64,000 bases of DNA from Vitrella brassicaformis (lineage: Eukaryota > Sar > Vitrellaceae): positions 375,336 through 439,335 of the forward strand of contig CDMY01000295.1 of assembly GCA_001179505.1 (NCBI GenBank), given 5' to 3'. This document shows, in pieces, positions 56,411 through 64,000 of this stretch. Every line of letters begins with the position of its first letter. Position 1 is the stretch's first letter. The position numbers and the translations under genes were made by a program. The notes beneath the pieces are model-generated. The model was not told where the DNA came from. It searched no databases and saw only the letters and a list, made by a program, of their open reading frames with translations.

Positions 56411-57626
56411 CCAGCCACCGACATGCCTGGTGCACGATGGAGCACGGGACGCGCAGGACAGCGGACACATGGCCTCTTGTTGTGTGTGTGGTGGTGTGTG
56501 CCGATCAGATCTTGTGTATTCATGAGTCGGCTGACATGCGTTTTGATGAGATGCGATGGCTCAGCCACACTTGCTTGCTGCGTGCGGCTGCCCTTTGGCC
56601 TGGTGACTGATTGTGCCGACTGCCTGTACATATGTGCGTGTGGCGCTTCAATGCCGACTCTCTTGCCCTCGTGCTGCTGCTGCTGCTTCTGGACGTAGTG
56701 CGGCTGGCCATGTGCGATACTCTCGATTGAACCAATGCAAACCGCCTTGAGTCGACATTCCATCCATCCATCAGTCTCTCGTGCAAACAGTCATGAGCTA
56801 ACTGTACATCCAGGCTAAATGTATGGAGCACAATCTGGGCTGTCCCGCCTGTGGTCCTCATCGACTGCACGAGCGCCATTCAGCCAAGTGGGTCAATCGT
56901 CACGCACACCTCACCACACGCACCCAGCCACACAACCCTTGTCCACTGAGTGCCTTCATGACCTTCGTTGACAAGACCTGAAGCACACACAGACATCACA
57001 AGACAGATCAGTCATGCCATCATCCATGAGCCATCCATCTGCTATGCATGAGTTGATCGACACGACACGACACAGAGTGGCTGATGGTCAGAAGTGGGAG
57101 AAAAAATCTGTCCTTTCACGCTCTCTCTCTCTCAAGAGTCAATGGTGTGAAATCGCTTGAATATGGCTATCGTCATTCCACCGCAGGAGCCACATCCCTG
57201 TCTGCGTGGTGTGCGTGGGTGCAGGTCGCTTACATTTGGACGAGGGAAGAGTGATGCATTCACGAATTGCCCAAACAGCCACCCTATCATCAGATGAGCA
57301 GCGGCCGCTCATCCTCCTGTCTGCTCCTCAGACGTGCCATCGGCTGACTTGACGAGTGTCGTGCATTGCATCACTCCTGCTGGCTACAACGGCCTCCGAA
57401 TCTTGGACACACACAGAGAGGGAGACGACGACCCACATCTATGCATGCGGTCGGCGGCCGCCATCGAGTCGTTATGGGTGTGTGCCCATAGACGGATACC
57501 TACCTGCGTCGAGACGCTCAAGCAAGGCAGCCTTGTCATGGAGCAAACCACTTAAGCAAGGCAACATAGACACCCTGACACACACACACACACATCCGCA
57601 GGAGTTTGGCTTGCATCGTTGAGCTT
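56411..57626. other. Spacer between inverted arms
   Basis: No exon supported. Contains TCCATCCATCC at 56758-56772 and CTCTCT at 57121-57133. A segment near 57335-57420 resembles 61115-61200 (GCTGGCyACAAyGGCCTCC). Confidence 0.45.
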
Positions 57627-57960
57627 CCTCGCCTGACTCAGATCAGCCCGAAGCAGCTGCTCCTCACGCCGGCGGCCCTGCAGTGAATCATCGCATCAGC
57701 AACCACCAGTCCCAGACGGACCGGCAGACAGTTGCTGCCGGCCCATCGTGTTGTCTGCCTGTCTGCCTGTCTGCCTGCCTGTCTGGTTGTGTGTTTGGTT
57801 ACCGATTCGACCCAGAGGTAGTTGAGTGTGAAGGCTGCGCACAAGCTGCAGATGCCAATCACCTGAACGGTCCTCTTCGAGACCACCTCCACGGCGTCAA
57901 GCTCTTGGCAGCCGAGCCCATCAGCGATGAATGACAAAACCCACAGATCTCTCATGGCAT
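57627..57960 (-). pseudogene. Inverted partial copy of small membrane gene
   Basis: On the minus strand this matches 55930-56310: the peptide VVSKRTVQVIGICSLCAAFT, the intron with CAGA repeats, and the beginning of exon 2. The Met and first residues differ, since the region before VVSKR carries a deletion (LGCQELDAVEVVSKR in another frame). The coiled-coil part beyond about 57627 is missing. It is therefore a truncated copy, although its membrane segment remains open. Confidence 0.6.
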
Positions 57961-58473
57961 TGCAGCCGATGGACCACCCATTGGGCCTTCCAGCGTGTAT
58001 GTGTATCCGCCCTCTGTGCTTTTTTTACACACACACACAAGGAGAGCACAAGCGCGCAAATCGGTAGGGCGTTGCCTGAAACCGCTCCAGCTGGTGGCGA
58101 CCTCCCGAGGAGCCCCGACAACATATATGACGCGTTCACAGCTATTCGACTTCGGGAAGCCCCGGAAGGAAGTAAACAAACGAAAAAGTCGAGCATGAAG
58201 CTCCGTTTGTTTGCCACGTTGTCGGCCGTACAGGTGTCCTGGGTGAAGCAAACCGGGGTGAAGAAGCAATAGGAGAACCAGCATGCTCTCGACGTGCCTG
58301 CTGACGGGTATGAGGCGGGAATGAATGAGCTGGAAAGGCAAAGAACTGTCACCGGGCGGTGTGTTCTCTACTGACTCCAGATTTCGTTGATGGCTTCGCT
58401 GAGACAGAGGCCGCCGACTGAGTGACAAGCTGCGCCAGCAATATGGAAGGGAGACGGATTTGCAAATGGCCGT
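57961..58473. other. Region upstream of ankyrin gene
   Basis: Holds copy 3 of the dispersed repeat. After it comes an open stretch (58095-58272) encoding a Lys-rich peptide (GSKQTKKSSMKLRLF) without a supported start. No gene is called. Confidence 0.4.
58050..58094 (+). repeat. Dispersed 45-bp repeat, copy 3
   Basis: AGCGCGCAAATCGGTAGGG followed by CCGCTCCAGCTGG. It marks the outer end of the right arm of the inverted duplication. Confidence 0.7.
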
Positions 58474-58515
58474 GTGTGTGTAATTTGTGGATGCAGTGGT
58501 GTGAGTCAAGGTGAT

Positions 58516-60246
58516 ATGGCCCACTCGTCCTCTGCCGCATCGCAAGCACCTCCTGCTGCTGTGCCGCCCGGCTGCTTGGGGGCGGATGACGTCGACATCA
58601 TCTTTGATGAGGGCGTCAGTCCTCTGAGTCGGCAGCTGCTGGAGGGCATCATTCGGCGCACCTTCACTGAGAAAGCCCAAGTCACACGGCTGATCCGTGA
58701 AGGTGCTGACCCGAGAGCCAGCGGCGTCGCTCGTGTCCGCGGCACCATGGGAGGAGCCCCGTTCCCGTTCTCGCGATACAGCTGCCTGTCTTTCGCCATC
58801 GACAGCCCATCAAACTACCCATTCCTCTACGCCGGGTTCGGCATCCGGCACTGCCCCCCTTATAAGTGGATGCCCGTTCTCTTCCCGCAGTGGCCCTCCC
58901 GTCAGCTGCAGCGCGATATCATGGACGCACTCATCGATGGCGGGGCCGACATCAATGCGGGGGGGGATGACAGGCCCATCATGGTGGCGATTCGTGCGGG
59001 CAATATGACGGCAGTGGAGGCCCTCCTGGCGCGTCAGGCCAACGTGCGGGGAATTTGGGGCCCGGTGATGCAGCTTCCCTACTTCGGTGGTGCTGCCCCT
59101 TCCGCCACTCGTGAATACGAGGACGCCCTCATGTCAATCTATGGCCGGCTCCTCCAACACGACAGCACACTCGCAGCGGAGCGGTCCGGTGGAGACAGTC
59201 TGGTGGGTGAGGCAGCCGTGGCCCCCTCCATCTTCTCCCAGCAATTCATCGACCAGTACCTCACCCTCATTACCAGCCACGGAGTCGATATGACGGCAAG
59301 AGACCCAGTGGGCTACACGCCACTGCACTTGGAAGCATTCCGTGGCTCCCCCTTCTTGGCTGAGTGGCTGTGCCGCCGGATCACAGCCGATGACGTCAAC
59401 CGAGGAAGGCCCCCCCAGCCTCATCGGACACCCCTCGCCGCCGCTGCCATTGCTCTCGATCATCTCATCGAAGAGCAGCAGCAACAGGGAGAGTATCGCT
59501 CGAGACGGATCGGCGAGCACAAGACCATCACCCGGACGCTGTTGAGGGGTGGGGCAGCCCAGTCCATCGCCCGCATGCCAACAGCCAGAGAGGTCGACCG
59601 CCGTCGCCGTCAGCTGGTGCTCACCGAGTACGCCACAGTGCTGAGTGAGCTGTCCGAGGCCGTCATGTCGGCCATCAACGCCGCCCTCGCCCCCCAGCGC
59701 GACCACTCGATGCTTCTGGCCCGTCTGCTGCCCCTGGCCCCCCACCACGACGGCGCCCACCCCCACCCCTCCCCATCCAACATGGCATTCGGACCACACG
59801 AGGCAGAGGCCATCGCATGGAAGATCGGCGCATTCCTGCACGACCCTTCCGCTGCTGTGGCCGCCATCGACGAGTACCTCATCGGCGACGCCCAGCTGAG
59901 GCGCCGCGTTCGTGCGGCCGTCGGCCACTTCGTCAAGACTGCAGCGACCCGGACGAGCAGCAACAGGGAGGTGGTGGGAGGCATGGCCAGTGTGGGCGGC
60001 GTGATGGTGCGTGTGCCGTTGCAGTGCTTTGCCGTCCGTGGCAGTGGCGGCCGTGTGGTGGGCATGACGGGGGTGCGTGAGGTTATCCATCGGGCCCGGC
60101 TGGACGAGGCGGTCAGCTGCGGTGTAGTGGGGGTGGTCAAGGGCTTCAACGAGCATCTGGGCGATCATGACTGCCAATTCGCGTGCCGGCAGCTGGGGCG
60201 CATCGACAGGAAGACCGGCCTGTTTGTGGCGCTGGGCATCGACTGA
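58516..60246 (+). CDS. Ankyrin-repeat protein, intronless
   Basis: A single open frame; the start is taken as MAHSSSAASQAPPAA (58516), with an in-frame Met at 58474 also possible. About 576 aa. After an Ala/Pro N-terminus come ankyrin-type repeats: FTEKAQVTRLIREGADPRAS, IMDALIDGGADINAGGDDRP, MVAIRAGNMTAVEALLARQA and GVDMTARDPVGYTPLHLEAF. The C-terminal third (EVDRRRRQLVLTEYATVLSE; RVRAAVGHFVKTAATRTSS; VREVIHRARLDEAVSCGVVG) is not recognised. It probably acts in protein-protein interaction in the cytoplasm. The lack of introns is unlike most genes in this window and could mean a retrocopy or recent family expansion. Confidence 0.75.
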   Translation: MAHSSSAASQAPPAAVPPGCLGADDVDIIFDEGVSPLSRQLLEGIIRRTFTEKAQVTRLIREGADPRASGVARVRGTMGGAPFPFSRYSCLSFAIDSPSNYPFLYAGFGIRHCPPYKWMPVLFPQWPSRQLQRDIMDALIDGGADINAGGDDRPIMVAIRAGNMTAVEALLARQANVRGIWGPVMQLPYFGGAAPSATREYEDALMSIYGRLLQHDSTLAAERSGGDSLVGEAAVAPSIFSQQFIDQYLTLITSHGVDMTARDPVGYTPLHLEAFRGSPFLAEWLCRRITADDVNRGRPPQPHRTPLAAAAIALDHLIEEQQQQGEYRSRRIGEHKTITRTLLRGGAAQSIARMPTAREVDRRRRQLVLTEYATVLSELSEAVMSAINAALAPQRDHSMLLARLLPLAPHHDGAHPHPSPSNMAFGPHEAEAIAWKIGAFLHDPSAAVAAIDEYLIGDAQLRRRVRAAVGHFVKTAATRTSSNREVVGGMASVGGVMVRVPLQCFAVRGSGGRVVGMTGVREVIHRARLDEAVSCGVVGVVKGFNEHLGDHDCQFACRQLGRIDRKTGLFVALGID

Positions 60247-61756
60247 CTGAGAGGGGAGGGAGAGGGCCGCAGAGTGGGGGTGAAGTGGCTGCATGTTTGG
60301 GTGCTTTGTGTTGCAGTTCAAGGGCGGTGGGTGTCGCCGCGCTTCGCATGTGCATTCAGACAACCGTGACTTGATTCATTCAAAGACCTGTGTTTCGTTT
60401 GTGTGGCCTGCGAGACATTGAGTGTGTGTCTCGTGCCAGCCAAGCGGCGAGCACTCTGGCAGTGCGGCGTTGGTTGCTTGAGGCCACGTTGAGCCCTGCT
60501 AATGATCGACCCACCTTCGTTTGATCCACACTGACGGGCAGTGAATTACGACCTTCACTGGACAGCTGGATTGACTGACTCCATTCTATACGCTTGTCAT
60601 CCCTTAGGTGTGGCAGATGGCCATACTTACTGTGTCTCCCACTTGCACAGACAAACAGAAGGTGATGGCATCCATCCATGCCTGTGTCATCGAGTGTCAT
60701 CCATGTCACACACACAAATATAATGGGCAGCAAGCTGCCACCATTGGCAGTGAATTGAGTCCATTCACGCTTGTAAGTGAGAAGCCAAGGGCATAAGATG
60801 GGTCAATTCAGCTGAGAAGTAGCCACAGGCAGGCAGGCAGGGCACAGGAAATACACTTATTGACCGCGTCGGGCACATCCCGCCCCCATCGTGATGTCCA
60901 ACCAGTCAGCCATCCACAGAAACGAATGCACACAGCCAGCGTCTACACAGATGGCATCCGCGCCAGCGTCAGATCTATACGTGCATCAGACCACTCGTGC
61001 TCGTCGTCAACCGCCTGGCTGTCATGCATCGTCAGCCCATAGTGGTTTCTCTCTGTCTGGTCAATCCATCGCCCAACTACTGAGCGAAACGAAGCCTCTC
61101 TGCGCTCACATGAGATGCTGCCAGCGTGGATGTTTGCTCGAGCACCTCATTCCTCACTCACCGCCGCTGGCCACAATGGCCTCCCAACATACACCCTGAC
61201 ACCTGCACACACACACACACATGGGCATGAGAGTTTGGCTCGTCTGCCCTCCCATCCCTCCTCACGCTTCCCTATGCACTGTGAGCGCGAGGCCGACGAA
61301 TTGCCATCAACAGCGGGCGCCTCAGCTGACGCGGACCGTCAAGATCGCTCACCCAGACAAAATCGTATGCCTTCCAATCAGCCAGCTGCTCCCTCCAATT
61401 TGACTGACACAAACACACAACACAGAGACACCCCACTGCGGCTGCCTGTCTGTCTGTCTGTCTTTCTTTCTTTCTTTCCCTCCCTCACCAGTGTGTCATT
61501 TTTTGGTGGTCTGACTTCCCCGACGAGGTAACCAAGGAAAGCCTCCTCGTCCTGCAGCAGACGGCAGAGAGCGCTGTAGCGATCAATCAGTCAGTCAACC
61601 ACACACGCCAATCAGACAGAAACCATTGAGATGTGTCGGGATTGCCCTCTCCTTTCCCCTTCTCATGACTGACCATTCTGTGCTCTGTGCCCCAGCAGTA
61701 TCCCGCGGGCCGTCTCCCACTCCCTTCTCAGGTTCGGCAACCTCGACAGCTCTGGG
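60247..61756. other. Intergenic, duplicated decayed sequence
   Basis: Bases about 60885-61060 resemble 6750-6930, and 61115-61200 resemble 57335-57420. A TCTG/TTTC tract lies at 61446-61478. No exon is supported. Confidence 0.5.
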
Positions 61757-62177
61757 TCACAGCCGCTTGGGCAGCGGCGGCTCCGATGACCCACACACCG
61801 TTGTCCATCTCTCCACGCAGCGCCCCCACCGGCATTTTGCGAAGTCGTCTTGCAGGATGCGCTCAACGTGCAGCTTCTGTCCCACGACGGGCAGCACCAC
61901 CGACGCCTCCACGTCTGCCAAGGGCGTCTGACAGGGGATCAGATCCGCGAAGCGGCGGTCGGCGCGGCTGGGCCGGGGACGCAGCACTCAGATCATCGCC
62001 ACTCCTCCCACACCTGAGCAGGATACACACGAAGGAATGCACTGCACACGGACCAGCCACAAAGTGCGTTCTCACCGCGGTGTGGTCAGCCGAGATGAGA
62101 AGCCACGTCTGCAGCCTGGCCACAGCGGGTGGTGTCACGGAATCCATATAGATCTTCCACTGTGCAAGGGGTGACAA
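61757..62177 (-). pseudogene. Frameshifted hypothetical fragment
   Basis: The first piece (62177-62078) reads MSPLAQWKIYMDSVTPPAVA and ends at a good donor (GCG|GTGAGA). After the acceptor (CTCAG, about 62015) the joined frame hits TGA after VWEEWR. One base away a long sensible frame continues (RFADLIPCQTPLADVEASVV; VGQKLHVERILQDDFAKCRW) to a stop at 61757. This looks like a real coding exon with a frameshift, either a pseudogene or a sequence error. Family not recognised. Confidence 0.4.
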
Positions 62178-62372
62178 ATGAGCGCCACCTTGTTCGCATG
62201 ACAGTCTTCAGCATGCGAAGAGAACTGCCGTCTGTTTCTCGAGATCTTGTTGACGCGGGGGGAGGGACTCCGAGGGAGTGTCCTTCCCTTCGCCTTTTTC
62301 AAAGCTCGCCATCAAGGCGTGAAACTGATGTCAGCCAAACCCAATGCATGCGCACCCTTCCCCATCGAACAC

Positions 62373-62995
62373 ATGATGAAGAGATTCGGGCACGCTATCG
62401 GCCTGCCCACCGACGTGGATGGTGGCAGCGGTGGGAGGAAGAAGAAGGGCTTGAAGGAGCGGGGCGACCAGGTCATGACTGAGGGGCAGCTGCCGCTTGG
62501 GGAGCCGCCCGAGGCCTCAGAGGGCCGACCACCCAGCCGCACTCCGCCGTCAGCTCCCCGCCCCTCCGTGCGATTCGGCAGCGACAGTCCTCAATCGAGC
62601 CAGCCCCTCCCCACGCCTCAGCAGCCCCTGTCGCCCTACGGCCGCCGTCTCGGAGTGAATCTGACTCCGACTCCGACTCTTGTCCCGGTTCTGATTCTCG
62701 TTCCTCCCCTTCTTTCCCACGGGCCTCCCTGTCATCACACTCTGCCGACCAAGACATTCTGACCCCTTCCAGTGGACCAGATGATGCACCGCCGCAGCAC
62801 TCATCTCCCAGTGCGTCCCACGAATCGTCGACCACGGGGGAGCAGCTGGAGAGCCCTACCGTCAACCAAAGTCTCCCCCTGGAGCCGGTGGGACGGTCAC
62901 ATGCGAAGTCCGCGAGAACGGAAGAACAAGTGCTGTCGGAATGGAAGAAGGTAAGAGCGACACGGGTATCAGAGGTGCGAGAATGCATTAAGTCT

Positions 62996-63029
<34 letters not shown>

Positions 63030-64000
63030 CAGATGAAGGAGCGTCTCTTCGAGAATGTACCCCAGCTCAAGACGGCCGGAAAAGCCGTATCATCGAAGGA
63101 CTTCATGGATTGTGAGGGTATGAATGTGCTCCTTGCTGGGACGGTCTTTCGCTATGACAGCCGTGAGGCAAGCTCTGCCCCTAAGTCCCTACTGACAGCC
63201 CCACTGACGCTCACCGAGGAGAAAGGACTCGAGGACGTGGCAAGGGAGGGGGACCTCATTTTCAAGAAGATCGACCGTGGCAACACACAAGTACTGATTC
63301 CGAAGCATACAGCAGCTTCCTAGCGCTCATTTGCCGTCGTTGTTGTTGTGTGTGTGTGTGGGGGTGTGTGTGCAGTCGTCAGTTCCTGAGGTGGTGGTTC
63401 ATGCGTGGCTGTCGCAGCACGCTCGCAAAGAGGTCAGCCGACTGGCCCCGAAGCTCTATGGCATCGTCAGCACTGAGGGCACTGAGGGAATGGACCACTG
63501 GAGTGTCAGCGGTGAGGCTCCAGACACACACCCGCCAATGCGCCGCGGTGGCCACGGTGCCCATTCATGTGATGTGGTGGTCACTGTCTGTCTGTCAGAG
63601 TGCATCTCTGGTGGCTCACTGAAACTGGATGACCCGAAGCTTCCGGACATGTCTCTGGCTGAGAAGGCCAATTTCTGCCTTCAGGTCAGTCGGCCGCATC
63701 GCACCCTGTCCATCTCGTGCAGCAATGTGTCTCCCTCTCGTTGGGTTTGCTGTGTCTCCCTCTCGTTGTTGTGGGTGTAGTTGTTGCGTCACGTCGAGGA
63801 GCTGCATTCACTGGGCATCGCACACGGCGACCTGTCGCTGGCCAACCTGCTGTTGCGGCGACAAGGCCACGGCTACGAACTCTTCCTCAACGACTTCGAG
63901 ACTGCTGGTACGGAGACACGACAGCGATTGGCGTCTTGCCTGGCGTCTCGCACTCGCACACACCGCCACGCACACTCTACGCCGTCATGGATTCGCTCTG
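62373..64000 (+). pseudogene. Frameshifted distal copy of kinase-repeat gene, partial
   Basis: Copy of the kinase gene, with the same start context as 1366 (KRFGHAIGLPTDVDGG), linker, N-lobe exon (MKERLFENVPQLKTAGKAVS), hinge (ISGGSL) and catalytic loop HGDLSLANLLL; it then leaves the window. Within the first exon one C is missing near 62634 relative to the first copy, so the initial frame stops at 62762 while the downstream linker (HAKSARTEEQVLSEWKK) is in another frame. All later exons keep their splice sites and open frames, so the break is recent or an assembly error. A downstream in-frame start such as 62888 could still give a kinase-like product. Confidence 0.6.

Noticed and set aside
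1-64000. Retrotransposon or virus insertion
   Set aside because: No reverse transcriptase, integrase, transposase, capsid or long terminal repeat was seen in any frame examined.

Overview
The window is nuclear DNA of a protist. It is GC-rich and gene-dense, with genes on both strands broken into many short exons by short introns. Three things point to an alveolate with a secondary red-type plastid, most likely a chromerid such as Vitrella: a signal-peptide-plus-transit leader on a bacterial-type tRNA-modifying enzyme, a large organellar-type PPR protein, and a CCCH zinc finger of alveolate style. The species call is an inference from gene style. No bacterial operon, CRISPR array or intact transposon is visible.

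Layout: 0-12 kb is an accessory-like region. It holds an F-box-like gene (-), a two-unit kinase-repeat gene (+), a decayed second F-box/LRR locus (-), a secreted protein (-) and an F-box-like gene (+). From 12.8 to 24 kb lie a CCCH zinc finger gene (-), a 25-or-more-exon PPR gene (-), a secreted Cys-rich protein (+) and a polyQ basic nuclear-type protein (-). From 24.4 to 31 kb are a Pro/Ala-rich ORF that overlaps the start of a canonical protein kinase (+), a diverged non-coding repeat array, a small membrane protein (-) and a scrambled kinase-family pseudogene (-).

From 31.2 to 55.5 kb is a housekeeping block of long conserved genes: an acid-sphingomyelinase-like metallophosphoesterase (+), a vanin/biotinidase-like membrane protein lacking its catalytic Cys (-), a small membrane protein (+), an M1 aminopeptidase (-), a parvulin-MiaB fusion with a plastid leader (+), a Cys-rich protein (-), an EF-hand protein (+) and a FAN/NSMAF-like GRAM-BEACH-WD40 protein (-) with a 300-N gap in one intron. 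From 55.5 to 64 kb the sequence is again repeat-rich: a small membrane/coiled-coil gene (+) with a broken inverted copy, an ankyrin protein (+), decayed intergenic sequence, and a third plus-strand kinase-family locus that is frameshifted and runs off the end.

The most striking global signal is in the introns. On the sense strand many carry CA-rich sequence towards the 5' splice site and TG- or TCTG-rich sequence just before the acceptor CAG, so the two intron ends can pair. The kinase, F-box-like and small-membrane families show tandem, dispersed and inverted duplication with chimeras. Several neighbours are head-to-head with 17 to about 450 bp between start codons. Exon limits were read from GT-AG (once GC-AG) junctions and frame agreement; none has transcript support here.
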